From positions 1,160,562 through 1,224,561 of the forward strand of contig NZ_LGUF01000007.1 in NCBI RefSeq assembly GCF_001274725.1: a stretch of DNA of 64,000 nucleotides, given 5' to 3'. Made by a program: the position numbers and the translations under genes. The notes under the pieces are model-generated. The model was not told where the DNA came from. It was given only the letters and a program-made list of their open reading frames with translations, and ran no database searches. Source of the stretch: Sporosarcina globispora (GTDB lineage: Bacteria > Bacillota > Bacilli > Bacillales > Cytobacillaceae). Below, one piece after another: positions 1-13,287 of this stretch. The stretch's first letter is position 1. Each line of letters starts with the position of its first letter.

Positions 1-824
1 AGGTTAAAAGATTGCCTGAACGAAATGAACTGGCTGAAATTATTATAGATGAATACTTTACCTTCTTTGCGGAGAAGAAATGGAAGGAAATTGTAAAGCA
101 GCTCGGTGTGGGGCTTAAAGAGGTTCAGGAGGTATTCGACCTCGTGCAGACTTTGAATCCGAGGCCGGCATCTTCCTTCCATAGTGAGAAATCTGCTTAT
201 ATTACACCGGACGTTATTGTTCAGTGGGATGGGAGCTCTTTTTCCGTCAGCGTTTTTGATGAAGTTCTTCCTAGGATCAGTTTTAATGAAGGATATTTTA
301 AAAAGTTTTCGGCCGCTGGAGACCGGAATGTCAGCCGCTTTTTACAGGAAAAGCAGCAGGACTACCACTGGATCATGAGGAGCATTGAGCAAAGAAAAGA
401 GACACTTACTAATGTGACTCTTAAAATCGTTGAAAAACAGCAGGACTTTTTTATAAAAGGGCCTGCACAACTGAAGCCGATGACGATGAAGGAAATATCA
501 GATGAACTTGAAATACATGAATCGACTGTCAGCCGGGCCGTCCGGGAAAAATATGCGCAGACGCCATTTGGGACGTTTGAGCTGAGGTCGTTCTTCTCTA
601 GCACAATTAAAACAACATCTGATGAAAATACGTCTTCACAGCAGGTTAAGACGATTATTGGTAAAATGATTGAAGAGGAAAATAAGCAAAAGCCTTTATC
701 CGATCAGGAGCTTGTGAAGCTGCTGAAGGAAAAAGAGGGAATGGTTGTCAGCAGAAGGACGATTGCAAAATATCGGGATCAGCTGGGCATTCCATCATCA
801 TCGAAGCGGAAGAGGTATGACTGA
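1..824 (+). CDS. rpoN: RNA polymerase sigma-54 factor (RpoN/SigL), 3' part, start outside window
   Basis: Sigma-54 directs core RNA polymerase to -24/-12 promoters that need AAA+ enhancer-binding activators. The frame is already open at base 3, so the gene enters from the left edge; about 273 C-terminal residues are visible. Seen in order: the core-binding region (LNPRPASSF and following), a helix-turn-helix (KEISDELEIHESTVSRAV), the conserved TPFGTFELRSFF stretch, and near the C-terminus VSRRTIAKYRDQ, which matches the RpoN box (ARRTVAKYRE type) that reads the -24 element. The N-terminal activator-interacting region is not in view. It lies directly upstream of a glutaredoxin-like gene and cggR. 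The identity is firm; only the extent is incomplete. Confidence 0.96.
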   Translation, partial: VKRLPERNELAEIIIDEYFTFFAEKKWKEIVKQLGVGLKEVQEVFDLVQTLNPRPASSFHSEKSAYITPDVIVQWDGSSFSVSVFDEVLPRISFNEGYFKKFSAAGDRNVSRFLQEKQQDYHWIMRSIEQRKETLTNVTLKIVEKQQDFFIKGPAQLKPMTMKEISDELEIHESTVSRAVREKYAQTPFGTFELRSFFSSTIKTTSDENTSSQQVKTIIGKMIEEENKQKPLSDQELVKLLKEKEGMVVSRRTIAKYRDQLGIPSSSKRKRYD

Positions 825-841
825 CAAAGGAGATATGCTGC

Positions 842-1090
842 TTGAAACAGCCAGAGCTGGTTTTTTATACACGCAGCAGATGCCCGCTGTGTGACAAAGC
901 AAAGGATGTAATAATCGAAGTAAAGAAAGAATATGATTTTAACTTAATTGAGAAAGACATCGATGAGAGCGATGAACTGACTGAGAAGTATGGTCTTATG
1001 ATTCCGGTCGTTGAAATTGATGGAATTGAAGTCCAGTTCGGGCATATTGATCCTATTACTTTAGGTGAAGCGCTTACAGAAAAAAACTAA
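842..1090 (+). CDS. Glutaredoxin-like thioredoxin-fold protein
   Basis: An 82-residue protein with an N-terminal thioredoxin-fold strand and a CxxC redox site (RSRCPLCDKAK, residues 11-21), followed by a cis-Pro segment (MIPVVEIDG). This is the layout of the short DUF836/glutaredoxin-like family found beside sigL and cggR in bacilli. TTG is chosen as start because AAAGGAG at 826-832 lies 9 bases before it; an ATG at 834 is in another frame. It begins 17 bases after the rpoN stop, so the two are probably co-transcribed, and a terminator follows. A thiol-disulfide exchange role is inferred; the substrate is unknown. Confidence 0.85.
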   Translation: MKQPELVFYTRSRCPLCDKAKDVIIEVKKEYDFNLIEKDIDESDELTEKYGLMIPVVEIDGIEVQFGHIDPITLGEALTEKN

Positions 1091-1100
1091 GTTTTATCAG

Positions 1101-1129
1101 TTGATTTCAGTACTCACTCTTGCTATTAT
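1101..1129 (+). promoter_or_regulatory. Candidate sigma-A promoter for cggR-gapA
   Basis: TTGATT (1101-1106), a 17-base spacer and TATTAT (1124-1129) with an extended TGC in front. It precedes the CggR operator, as in B. subtilis. It overlaps a terminator hairpin, so the real start could be elsewhere. Confidence 0.4.
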
Positions 1130-1156
1130 TGAGGTGAAGCAAGGGTGATTTTTTTT
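1115..1156 (+). terminator. Rho-independent terminator after the rpoN-glutaredoxin pair
   Basis: A 10-bp stem (CACTCTTGCT with AGCAAGGGTG, one G-U pair), a 13-base loop and a run of eight T. Confidence 0.65.
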
Positions 1157-1164
1157 ACGATAAG

Positions 1165-1200
1165 TGGGACATAATATGTCTATGCGGGACAAAAAATGAC
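1165..1200 (+). promoter_or_regulatory. CggR operator (direct repeats)
   Basis: The sequence reads TGGGAC-N6-TGTC-N4-CGGGAC-N6-TGAC. This fits the published B. subtilis CggR operator layout (CGGGAC-N6-TGTC-N4-CGGGAC-N6-TGTC) with two substitutions and exact spacing. It lies 24 bases before the cggR start. CggR binds here and is released by fructose-1,6-bisphosphate, so it should control the whole downstream glycolytic operon. Confidence 0.9.
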
Positions 1201-1224
1201 CACATATGATGAAGGAGCTTTCCG

Positions 1225-2235
1225 ATGTACTCACTAATTGATATTCAAAAAAGATTATTGCCTGATATGCTTGAGGTTATGCAGAAGCGCTATGGGATCC
1301 TTCATTACATAGGGCTGATGGAGCCGGTTGGAAGAAGGAGCCTTGCAGTTAGTTTGGGCTTGACGGAAAGAGTACTGAGAAGTGAAGTCGAATTTTTAAA
1401 AGAACAGAACCTGATCCGCATTTCAAGTACGGGAATGAGTCTTTCTTCCGATGGAAAGGATTTACTGGAAGCTCTTGAAGGAATAATGAGGGAAATTTCG
1501 GGTATAGCCGTAATGGAGCAGGCATTATCCCGAAAACTTGGCATTCGCCAGGCTATCATTGTTTCCGGAAATAGCGATGAATCTCCATGGGTGAAGCAAG
1601 AACTTGGCAGGGCCACAGCGATGTGCATGAAGGCAAGACTCAAAGGAAAAAATATCATCGCAGTTACCGGCGGATCCACAATGGCAGCCGTAGCAGAGAT
1701 GCTCACTCCTGACCTTGCTGAACGGGATTGGCTGTTTGTGCCGGCACGGGGCGGAATTGGAGAAGATGTCAAAAATCAGGCTAACACCATTTGTGCAAAA
1801 ATGGCTGATCATACAGATTCAAGGCACCGTGTCCTTTATGTACCGGACCAGGTAAGCAAGGAAATGTATGAAAGCATCATTAAAGAACCCAACATTAAAG
1901 AAGTAATTACCCAAATCAAATCTGCAAGCATGGTTTTACACGGGATTGGGGACGCTATAACAATGGCGGAACGCCGCAAAACCAGTGAAGAAGATTTAGA
2001 GAAAATCAAGCATGCCAAAGCAGTAGGAGAATCCTTTGGCTATTATTTCAATGAAGGCGGCGAGGTTGTACATAAGGTTCAAACCATCGGCCTTCAGCTG
2101 GATGACTTATCCCATATTGAACATGTCATTGCAGTGGCAGGCGGTTCTTCAAAGGCAAAAGCCATCACAGCTTACATGAAGAGGGCACCATCCTCTACCA
2201 TACTGGTGACAGATGAAGGTGCAGCAAAACAGTTG

Positions 2236-2247
<12 letters not shown>
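1225..2247 (+). CDS. cggR: Central glycolytic genes regulator CggR
   Basis: A SorC/DeoR-family repressor of 340 residues, the usual length. The N-terminal winged helix (about residues 20-85, with SLGLTERVLRSEVEFLKEQNL as recognition region) is followed by a sugar-phosphate-binding domain of the glucosamine-6-P isomerase fold (ITVTGGSTMAAVAEML-like loop, PARGGIGEDV, IAVAGGSSKAKAI near the C-terminus). It represses its own operon until fructose-1,6-bisphosphate binds. GAAGGAG lies 8 bases before the ATG. gapA follows 45 bases on, and an operator matching the CggR consensus lies just upstream, which settles the identity. Confidence 0.96.
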
Positions 2248-3300
<1,053 letters not shown>

Positions 3301-3309
3301 AGGAAACTT

Positions 3310-3344
3310 CCATCAAAGGGGAATTAATTCATCCCCTTTGATGG
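3310..3344 (+). other. Perfect 12-bp hairpin just after gapA
   Basis: CCATCAAAGGGG pairs with CCCCTTTGATGG around an 11-base loop, starting 9 bases after the gapA stop. No clear T-run follows, so it is better read as an mRNA-stabilising or partial-termination hairpin. Confidence 0.6.
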
Positions 3345-3505
3345 TTAGTTGAACTTATCGGGCATTTACGGGCAGTTCTTCCTCGTTTTACTCCAGGGGT
3401 TATTGCCCGTTAATCGCGGTAATTAATAAATCTTTACCAGAAAAAAATATTCGTTTTGCGAAGCATTCATAAGATTAATTTTTTCTAAAAAAATACCTCA
3501 TCTTG

Positions 3506-3535
3506 TTGGATATTAAAATCGCGAACGTCTATAAT
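3506..3535 (+). promoter_or_regulatory. Candidate promoter upstream of pgk
   Basis: TTGGAT (3506-3511), an 18-base spacer and a consensus TATAAT (3530-3535). Separate promoters for gapA and for pgk onward are known in B. subtilis, and this lies about 350 bases before pgk. Confidence 0.5.
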
Positions 3536-3546
3536 GGATAAGGGTA

Positions 3547-3587
3547 AAAGGGGAGCAGGGAAACAATCCCTCTCCCTTTTGTTTTAA
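3547..3587 (+). terminator. Terminator-like hairpin between gapA and pgk
   Basis: AAAAGGGGAG-C-AGGGA pairs with TCCCT-CTCCCTTTT and is followed by GTTTT. It lies about 12 bases downstream of the candidate pgk promoter, so it could end gapA transcripts or attenuate transcripts from that promoter. Confidence 0.55.
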
Positions 3588-3682
3588 AGCAAAAAGTTAA
3601 AATATAAGTTAGAAAACTGCTTTGTGATTTCGCTATGGTCAAGGCGCTGCATTTTACTAGGTGATGTATTTCTGCTTAGATA

Positions 3683-3866
3683 GATGTCCAGCTCCGAGCG
3701 CCATCGGCTCGAGGTCTTAAGTAATCGCTTCTGAAGGCAAAAAACGCCTTCGCCAGCGCTTGTCTTAAGCTTGAGGGCCGCATGGATGCGGCTCATGCAG
3801 ACGCTGCCACAGGACGTGGCGGTTTTAGTCTGCGTACCTCATAAGCGGGCGCTCTGCGCTTTTCTG
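3683..3866 (+). repeat. Modular GC-rich dispersed repeat, copy I (upstream of pgk)
   Basis: It starts ATGTCCAGCTCCGAGCGCC and ends in GCGCTCTGCGCTTTTCT, 20 bases before the pgk start. It contains a block, CAGACGCTGCCACAGGACGT, that recurs almost unchanged in copy III (60022-60329). The head and tail resemble copies II (38620-38743) and III. It is non-coding and rich in short inverted repeats. The 585-base gapA-pgk gap contains only this repeat, the hairpins and the candidate promoter. Confidence 0.75.
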
Positions 3867-3885
3867 ATAAGGAGGTCCTTTTGCT

Positions 3886-5070
3886 ATGAACAAAAAAAGT
3901 GTTAAAGACGTAGAGTTAAAAGGTAAACGGGTTTTCTGCCGCGTTGACTTCAACGTGCCGATGAAAGATGGACAGGTAACAGATGAAACTCGTATCAAAG
4001 CAGCTCTTCCAACGATTGGATACTTGATGAACCAGGGTGCAAAAATAATTTTAGCCAGCCATTTGGGCCGTCCAAAGGGTTCAGTTGTTGAAGAATTGCG
4101 TTTAACGCCAGTTGCTAAGCGTTTATCCGAGCTTCTTGGCAAGGATGTAAAGAAAGCTGATGAAGCATATGGCGATTCAGTAAAAGCAATGGTTGACACG
4201 TTAGGTGAGGGTGATGTCCTGCTTCTTGAAAACGTGCGTTTCTATTCTGGAGAAGAAAAGAATGATCCTGAACTTGCAAAGGCATTTGCTGAACTTGCTG
4301 ATGTGTATGTAAATGATGCATTCGGAGCAGCACACCGTGCACATGCTTCAACGGAAGGAATAGCGCACCATCTTCCTGCAGTTTCCGGCCTGCTAATGGA
4401 AAAAGAATTGGATGTACTTGGAAAAGCTCTTTCAAATCCTGAGCGTCCATTTACAGCTATTATCGGCGGTGCAAAGGTTAAAGATAAGATTGGTGTGATA
4501 GAAAACCTTCTTGAAAAGGTAGACAACCTGATCATTGGCGGAGGATTGGCTTACACTTTTGTAAAAGCAAACGGCCATGAAGTAGGAAAATCACTATTGG
4601 AAGAAGATAAAATTGACCTAGCAAAATCGTTCATGGAAAAAGCGAAAGAAAAGGGCGTTAACTTCTACATGCCAGTTGATGTGGTGGTAGCAGATGATTT
4701 TTCTGAGGAAGCCAATATTAAAACCGTAGCAATTGAAGAAATTCCTTCTGACTGGCAAGCACTTGATATCGGGCCTAAGACTAGCGAAATCTACAGCGAT
4801 GTGATTCAGAATTCAAAACTTGTCATCTGGAACGGACCAATGGGTGTATTTGAATTGAAGAAATTCGCAGGGGGAACAAGAGCAGTGGCTGAGGCTTTAG
4901 CAGAAGCAAACGATACATATTCAGTCATTGGCGGCGGCGATTCTGCAGCTGCGGTCGAAAAATTCCATCTTGCTGACCGCATGAGCCATATCTCAACAGG
5001 CGGCGGCGCTTCACTTGAGTTCATGGAAGGCAAAGCCCTTCCTGGCGTAGTGGCTTTAAACGATAAATAA
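3886..5070 (+). CDS. pgk: Phosphoglycerate kinase
   Basis: It transfers the acyl phosphate of 1,3-bisphosphoglycerate to ADP, giving ATP and 3-phosphoglycerate. The protein is 394 residues, the normal monomer length. The N-terminal domain carries [19 protein letters not shown] and the substrate-binding SHLGRPKG; the C-terminal nucleotide domain carries [20 protein letters not shown] and [19 protein letters not shown] lies 10 bases before the ATG, directly after repeat copy I. It is followed by tpiA, gpmI and eno as one probable operon. Confidence 0.98.
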   Translation: MNKKSVKDVELKGKRVFCRVDFNVPMKDGQVTDETRIKAALPTIGYLMNQGAKIILASHLGRPKGSVVEELRLTPVAKRLSELLGKDVKKADEAYGDSVKAMVDTLGEGDVLLLENVRFYSGEEKNDPELAKAFAELADVYVNDAFGAAHRAHASTEGIAHHLPAVSGLLMEKELDVLGKALSNPERPFTAIIGGAKVKDKIGVIENLLEKVDNLIIGGGLAYTFVKANGHEVGKSLLEEDKIDLAKSFMEKAKEKGVNFYMPVDVVVADDFSEEANIKTVAIEEIPSDWQALDIGPKTSEIYSDVIQNSKLVIWNGPMGVFELKKFAGGTRAVAEALAEANDTYSVIGGGDSAAAVEKFHLADRMSHISTGGGASLEFMEGKALPGVVALNDK

Positions 5071-7426
<2,356 letters not shown>

Positions 7427-7440
7427 TTGTTGCACCATAA

Positions 7441-8766
<1,326 letters not shown>

Positions 8767-8776
8767 TCTTGCTTGT

Positions 8777-8806
8777 GCAGCCGTCCTGGGGGGCGGCTGT
8801 TTTTTG
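8777..8806 (+). terminator. Terminator of the glycolytic operon
   Basis: CAGCCGTCC pairs with GGGCGGCTG around TGGG and is followed by six T. Confidence 0.85.
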
Positions 8807-8828
8807 GTGCTGAACGCAGAATCCTGCC

Positions 8829-8933
8829 TTGGCCGGTAAATAGGACAGTTTGGCCGGTATTTTTTCGGTATTGGCCGGTAAATATCAAATATTGGCCGGT
8901 AGATATTCATTTTCGGCCGGTAAAAAGAAGTCT
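8829..8933. repeat. Phased short-repeat array A (5 units, exact 21-bp period)
   Basis: The core TTGGCCGGTA (TCGGCCGGTA in the last unit) begins at 8829, 8850, 8871, 8892 and 8913, exactly 21 bases apart; the remaining 11 bases of each unit vary. Two complete helical turns separate equivalent bases, so all cores face one side of the DNA. The array lies between the eno terminator and the broken 3' end of a NERD-domain gene, whose last codons come from the array. It belongs with arrays B (41409-41529) and C (50856-50956). Confidence 0.85.
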
Positions 8934-9454
8934 TTCAAGAAAATCGGCAGATAATTGATAGGTTCGGTCTTTATATGAACCGGTGTAGGGAAGTTTCAAC
9001 GCGGTAAGCGACTCAATGGGTACCTTTACAGATAGCCATTTTGAAAGTTCCTTTTGCTGCCTTCTGGCTTGTATCAAAGGATCCGGAAAACCTCTTTCGT
9101 TTTCCTGCTTGGTTTGAATAAGCTGATTAAAAGTGGGGTCAAAGTAAATAGTGCCGGAGATGTTCTTAATTTCGAGGATAAGAATGAAGTTTGAACATAG
9201 GAGCAGCATATCGATTTGATAGAAGTCACCGTTTCCATTGGAAAGCCGAATGTCCTTAAGAATCATGAAACCAGTTAATTCTTTTAAGAAATAATCCACG
9301 GCTTCCTCTCCGCGAAGACCGGCCTTTCGCTTGGATAAATCATTTTCAATCAAAGCCCTTTTCGAAAGAGTTCCTGGCAGTCTTCTCAACAGTACCTCCA
9401 TACTTTTTTTATAAAATCAGGAGACTTCCGTTCTTTTAGTATCACAGGCATCAT
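8907..9454 (-). pseudogene. NERD-domain protein, frameshifted and 3'-truncated
   Basis: The nuclease-related domain is clear in the 164-residue frame from 9401: AGLRGEEAVDYFL, YQIDMLLLCSNFILILEIKN (the Asp and Glu-x-Lys of the nuclease fold), ISGTIYFDP and GFPDPLIQARRQ, all colinear with the intact NERD protein at 41584-42573. It lacks the C-terminal half present there; similarity fades near residue 135 and the frame stops inside array A. Upstream, codons from an ATG at 9449-9454 behind AAAGGA would encode the usual N-terminus but run out of frame at a tract of seven A (9404-9410). I read it as a decaying gene; a shortened functional protein is possible. Confidence 0.7.
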
Positions 9455-9526
9455 TCCTTTCATAAATTCAATTCTCGCCACTTTTTTAAAAATCCTTCCT
9501 AACAGCCAGAGGCTTCCAAAATCTTA

Positions 9527-9555
9527 TTGTTTCTGTCACCAAAATGTGATAAATT
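9527..9555 (+). promoter_or_regulatory. Candidate secG promoter
   Basis: TTGTTT (9527-9532), a 17-base spacer and TAAATT (9550-9555), about 40 bases before the secG start. The -10 is weak. Confidence 0.35.
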
Positions 9556-9593
9556 AAGATTAATGTGATTGTACGTTTTCAGGAGGTGGCTTC

Positions 9594-9827
9594 ATGCATA
9601 CATTATTGATTACTCTTTTAGTCATTGTTTCGATTGGCCTTATTGTAGTTGTACTCCTTCAGTCTGGTAAAAGCGCAGGTCTTTCCGGTGCAATTTCAGG
9701 TGGAGCGGAGCAGCTTTTTGGAAAGCAAAAAGCACGCGGGATTGATCTGATTCTTCACCGGGTCACAATCGTTCTTTCTGTTTTATTCTTTGTGCTTACT
9801 GTTTTAGTTTCTTATTTTGCGATATAA
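9594..9827 (+). CDS. secG: Protein translocase subunit SecG
   Basis: A small integral membrane subunit of the SecYEG channel that assists SecA-driven export. At 77 residues it has two hydrophobic segments ([19 protein letters not shown] and [19 protein letters not shown]) joined by the typical Gly/Ser-rich loop [29 protein letters not shown] lies 6 bases before the ATG. The order eno - secG - est - rnr - smpB is conserved in bacilli. Confidence 0.95.
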   Translation: MHTLLITLLVIVSIGLIVVVLLQSGKSAGLSGAISGGAEQLFGKQKARGIDLILHRVTIVLSVLFFVLTVLVSYFAI

Positions 9828-9838
9828 ATGAATGCAGT

Positions 9839-9872
9839 GCCTGGCCTTCAGAAGGTCAGGCTTTTATTTTTT
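9839..9872 (+). terminator. Terminator after secG
   Basis: GCCTGGCCTT pairs with AAGGTCAGGC (one G-U) around a 3-4 base loop, followed by TTTTATTTTTT. Confidence 0.8.
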
Positions 9873-9967
9873 GGCTCTGTTTAACGGCTAACATCCGTAA
9901 TTTTTACATAAGAAAGCTTTTTATTGGCATGTTGCCACGCTGTTTGCTAAAAATAAGGAATGCAGAT

Positions 9968-9987
9968 TTAATCAAACGTTTGATTAA
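9968..9987. promoter_or_regulatory. Perfect 20-bp palindrome upstream of est (TetR-type operator)
   Basis: TTAATCAAACGTTTGATTAA is identical to its reverse complement. It lies 40 bases before the esterase start and just downstream of a possible promoter (TTGGCA at 9924, 18-base spacer, TAAAAA at 9948 with TGC in front), a normal site for repression. The AAACGTTT-centred form is typical of TetR-family operators, including regulators of lipid metabolism. The cognate regulator is not in the window. Confidence 0.65.
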
Positions 9988-10027
9988 TAAAATTATAGGA
10001 ATTATAAAGGTAAAAGGAGTTTTATCA

Positions 10028-10774
10028 ATGAGAGTTGTTGCACCAAAACCGTTTACATTTGGAAATGGAAAGAGAGCAGTCCTGCTGCTGCATGGTTTTA
10101 CCGGAAATACAGCAGACGTAAGAATGATGGCAAGATTCCTTGAAACAAAGGGCTACACCTGCCATGCACCGCAATATAAGGGGCATGGGGTTCCGCCTGA
10201 GGAGCTTGTTCATACTGGCCCGGAAGACTGGTGGAAAGATGTCATGGAAGGGTACGAGTTTTTAAAAAATAAGGGATATAAAGAGATTGCTGTAGCCGGT
10301 CTTTCTCTTGGTGGCGTATTTTCACTTAAATTGGGTTACACTGTACCTGTAAAGGGTATTGTTCCGATGTGCGCACCTATGTACATAAAAAGCGAAGAAG
10401 TCATGTATAAAGGAATTCTGAGCTATGCAAGAGAATATAAAAGACTGGAAGGAAAGTCGGAAGAACAAATCGAGAAGGAAATGGCAGAGTTTCAAAAAAC
10501 GCCGATGAATACGTTAAAGGCACTTCAGGACCTGATTTCAGATGTACGCAATCATGTGGACATGATCTACTCGCCGACATTTGTTGTACAGGCACGTCAT
10601 GACCATATGATCAACACGGACAGTGCCAATATTATTTTTAATGAAGTGGAGAATGACTTAAAGCAGCTGAAGTGGTATGAAGAATCCGGACACGTAATCA
10701 CTCTTGATAAAGAACGTGACCAGCTGCATGAAGATGTGTATGAGTTTTTAGAAAAGCTGGATTGGGAAGAATAA
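10028..10774 (+). CDS. est: Carboxylesterase (Est30/YvaK family)
   Basis: An alpha/beta hydrolase that cleaves short-chain carboxyl esters. The 248-residue protein shows the oxyanion HGFTGN, the nucleophile elbow GLSLGG (Ser near residue 94), the acid in [10 protein letters not shown] and the catalytic His in [20 protein letters not shown], all in the order known for Geobacillus Est30. The start at 10028 is chosen because AAAAGGAG stands 8 bases before it and gives the family length; the frame is open to 9929. It is followed 36 bases later by rnr. The natural substrate is unknown. Confidence 0.92.
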   Translation: MRVVAPKPFTFGNGKRAVLLLHGFTGNTADVRMMARFLETKGYTCHAPQYKGHGVPPEELVHTGPEDWWKDVMEGYEFLKNKGYKEIAVAGLSLGGVFSLKLGYTVPVKGIVPMCAPMYIKSEEVMYKGILSYAREYKRLEGKSEEQIEKEMAEFQKTPMNTLKALQDLISDVRNHVDMIYSPTFVVQARHDHMINTDSANIIFNEVENDLKQLKWYEESGHVITLDKERDQLHEDVYEFLEKLDWEE

Positions 10775-10810
10775 AAGCAGAAGAAAATCTCCTCAAGGAG
10801 GGATGATGAT

Positions 10811-13132
10811 ATGGAAAATAATATACAACAGCTGATCGACAAGCTGCTTCATTATATGAAAGATGAGGCGTATAAGCCTTTGACGGTTCAGGAGCTTGAA
10901 GCTGCATTCGGAATAGAGGATTCCACGGGCTTCAAAGATTTCGTCAAGGCGCTTGTTGTCATGGAGGAAAAAGGGCTTGTCGTCAGAACGAGAAGCAATC
11001 GCTATGGCCTGCCGGAAAAAATGAACCTTATTCGCGGTAAACTTTCCGGCCATGCAAAGGGATTTGCCTTTGTCATTCCGGAAGAGCAGGGAATGGATGA
11101 TATTTTTATCCCGCCGAATGAAACAAATAATGCCTTAAACGGGGATATCGTTCTAGCCCGAGTAACAACTGAGAGCTCAGGACAGAGGCGCGAAGGTACG
11201 ATTGTCCGCATCCTCGAGCGCGGTGTGACTCAAATCGTAGGAACCTATACAGAAAGCAAGCATTTTGGTTTTGTTATTCCGGATGATAAAAAGTTTGCCA
11301 GCGATATTTTTATCCCCAAAGCAGCATCAAAGGGTGCTGTTGAAGGACATAAGGTCGTTGTGAAACTGACCACTTATCCAGAAGGAAGAAAGAGTGCAGA
11401 AGGAGAAGTTATTGACATCCTTGGGCATAAAAATGATCCTGGTGTGGATATTCTGTCGGTTATCCATAAGCATGGCCTTCCGCTCGAGTTTCCGGATGAA
11501 GTGCTAAAGCAGGCAGAGGAAACGCCGGACACAATTGATCCCAGCGAACTGGAAAACCGCCGTGATTTAAGAAATGAAGTCATCGTTACAATTGATGGTG
11601 CTGATGCGAAAGACCTTGATGATGCGGTAATGGTTCAAAAGCTTGAAAACGGGAATTACAGACTGGGTGTCCATATTGCAGATGTTACTCATTATGTGCG
11701 GGAGGATTCACCGATTGACCGGGAAGCGGAAGAGCGGGCGACCTCTGTGTATTTGGTGGACCGGGTAATTCCGATGATTCCACATCGCTTGTCAAACGGC
11801 ATTTGCTCATTGAATCCTAAAGTGGACCGCCTGACACTTTCTTGTGAAATGGAAATCACGCCTGACGGGGAAGCTGTGAATCACGAGATTTTTCAGAGTG
11901 TGATTAAAACTACCGAACGGATGACTTATTCAGATGTGAATAAGATTTTAGAAGAGCAGGATGAAGAACTTATCAACAGGTATGAACCACTTGTGCCGAT
12001 GTTCGAGCTGATGAAAGAGCTTTCTCTCATTTTACGTAAAAAGAGAATGCAGCGCGGTGCCATCGACTTTGATTTTAAAGAAGCGAAAGTCATTGTGGAT
12101 GAAGAAGGCAATCCGACAGAGGTGGCGTTGCGTGAACGCTCGATCGCTGAGCGCCTGATTGAAGAGTTCATGCTGGCGGCCAATGAAACCGTTGCTGAGC
12201 ACTTCCATTGGATGGAGGTACCGTTCATTTACCGTATCCATGAAGATCCAAAAGAAGATAAGCTGAGAAGATTTTTCGAGTTTATCACAAACTTTGGCTA
12301 TATTGTAAAAGGAACAGCCAACTCGGTTCACCCGCGTGCTCTTCAGGAAATCATAGAAGAGGTTCAGGGCAAACCAGAAGAAATGGTAGTATCCACAGTG
12401 ATGCTGCGCTCCATGCAACAGGCGAAGTATTATGAAGAAAGCCTGGGCCACTTCGGGTTATCAACAGAGTTTTACACACATTTCACATCACCGATTCGCC
12501 GTTACCCGGATTTAATTGTCCACCGATTAATCCGCACATACTTAATTGAAGGCAAGCTGGAACAGGCGACAAGGGAAAAATGGAACGCGCAGCTGCCGGA
12601 TATTGCCGAGCATTCCTCCAATATGGAACGACGTGCGGTTGAAGCGGAACGCGAAACAGATGAGCTGAAAAAAGCGGAATATATGGCTGATAAGATTGGC
12701 GAGGAATATGATGGCATAATCAGCTCTGTTACAAACTTTGGCATGTTCGTTGAGCTTCCAAACACGATTGAAGGACTTATCCATGTCAGCTACATGACGG
12801 ATGACTATTACAGATATGACGAGCGTCAGATGGCGATGATCGGGGAGCGTACAGGCAATGTCTTCCGTATTGGAGACGAGATTACTGTCCGTGTTGTTAA
12901 CGTAAATAAAGACGAACGCTCGATTGATTTTGAAATTGTCGGTATGAAGGGAACCCGCAGACGGGAACCAAGAGAAGCGCCAAAGGTTTTCAAAACAGGC
13001 AGCACTGAGAAAAAACCGCGCAGAGGGAAATCTGACCAGAACAGAAGCAATTCAGGCGGGCCTCGCAAGAAAAAAGAGAAAAAGCATTACGAAAATGCGC
13101 CAAAAGCAAAGCGCAAGAAAAAGAAGCGGTAA
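10811..13132 (+). CDS. rnr: Ribonuclease R
   Basis: A processive 3'-5' exoribonuclease that degrades structured RNA and helps trans-translation remove faulty mRNA. The 773-residue protein has an N-terminal winged helix, two cold-shock domains ([32 protein letters not shown]), the RNB catalytic domain ([16 protein letters not shown] with the clustered metal Asp residues; [29 protein letters not shown]), an S1 domain ([19 protein letters not shown]) and a Lys/Arg-rich tail, all normal for the family. AAGGAGGG precedes the ATG. smpB and ssrA follow, matching its role. Confidence 0.97.
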   Translation: MENNIQQLIDKLLHYMKDEAYKPLTVQELEAAFGIEDSTGFKDFVKALVVMEEKGLVVRTRSNRYGLPEKMNLIRGKLSGHAKGFAFVIPEEQGMDDIFIPPNETNNALNGDIVLARVTTESSGQRREGTIVRILERGVTQIVGTYTESKHFGFVIPDDKKFASDIFIPKAASKGAVEGHKVVVKLTTYPEGRKSAEGEVIDILGHKNDPGVDILSVIHKHGLPLEFPDEVLKQAEETPDTIDPSELENRRDLRNEVIVTIDGADAKDLDDAVMVQKLENGNYRLGVHIADVTHYVREDSPIDREAEERATSVYLVDRVIPMIPHRLSNGICSLNPKVDRLTLSCEMEITPDGEAVNHEIFQSVIKTTERMTYSDVNKILEEQDEELINRYEPLVPMFELMKELSLILRKKRMQRGAIDFDFKEAKVIVDEEGNPTEVALRERSIAERLIEEFMLAANETVAEHFHWMEVPFIYRIHEDPKEDKLRRFFEFITNFGYIVKGTANSVHPRALQEIIEEVQGKPEEMVVSTVMLRSMQQAKYYEESLGHFGLSTEFYTHFTSPIRRYPDLIVHRLIRTYLIEGKLEQATREKWNAQLPDIAEHSSNMERRAVEAERETDELKKAEYMADKIGEEYDGIISSVTNFGMFVELPNTIEGLIHVSYMTDDYYRYDERQMAMIGERTGNVFRIGDEITVRVVNVNKDERSIDFEIVGMKGTRRREPREAPKVFKTGSTEKKPRRGKSDQNRSNSGGPRKKKEKKHYENAPKAKRKKKKR

Positions 13133-13144
13133 AGAAAAATGGGA

Positions 13145-13170
13145 GGGCCAAAAAAGGCTCTCTCTTTCCC
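13145..13170 (+). terminator. Weak terminator after rnr
   Basis: GAGGGCC pairs with GGCTCTC (one G-U) over an A6 loop, followed by a pyrimidine run. A new promoter follows directly. Confidence 0.4.
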
Positions 13171-13189
13171 TTCTCAGCAGGGCTCCTCG

Positions 13190-13218
13190 TTGAGAGGGAC
13201 AGGCAATTTTGCTATAAT
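13190..13218 (+). promoter_or_regulatory. Sigma-A promoter of smpB
   Basis: TTGAGA (13190-13195), a 17-base spacer and TATAAT (13213-13218) with an extended TGC: a near-consensus promoter about 70 bases before smpB. Confidence 0.8.
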
Positions 13219-13287
13219 AGAAGGACCGCTATAGAACGGATGCTGCATTTCCTGATTTCAGGAAAGAGGAGCAAAGGGGGAGTCAAC

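Noticed and set aside
3355..3425. A fourth, degenerate phased array after gapA
   Set aside because: GGGC/GCCC motifs with TAA recur, but spacings are about 10-12 and 24, not 20-21, and core matches are weak.
8829..8933. Array A as a CRISPR array
   Set aside because: Repeats are only 10-12 bp, with 9-11-bp spacers and no cas genes. The arrangement does not fit CRISPR.
8773..8958. 61-codon frame with WPV heptads across array A
   Set aside because: The heptads follow from the 21-bp period. Arrays B and C with 20-bp steps cannot code in phase, and there is no ribosome binding site.
9980..10008. Promoter TTGATT-N17-TATAAA before est
   Set aside because: Its start point would fall on the ribosome binding site, leaving no leader. 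The upstream TTGGCA/TAAAAA pair suits the palindrome better.
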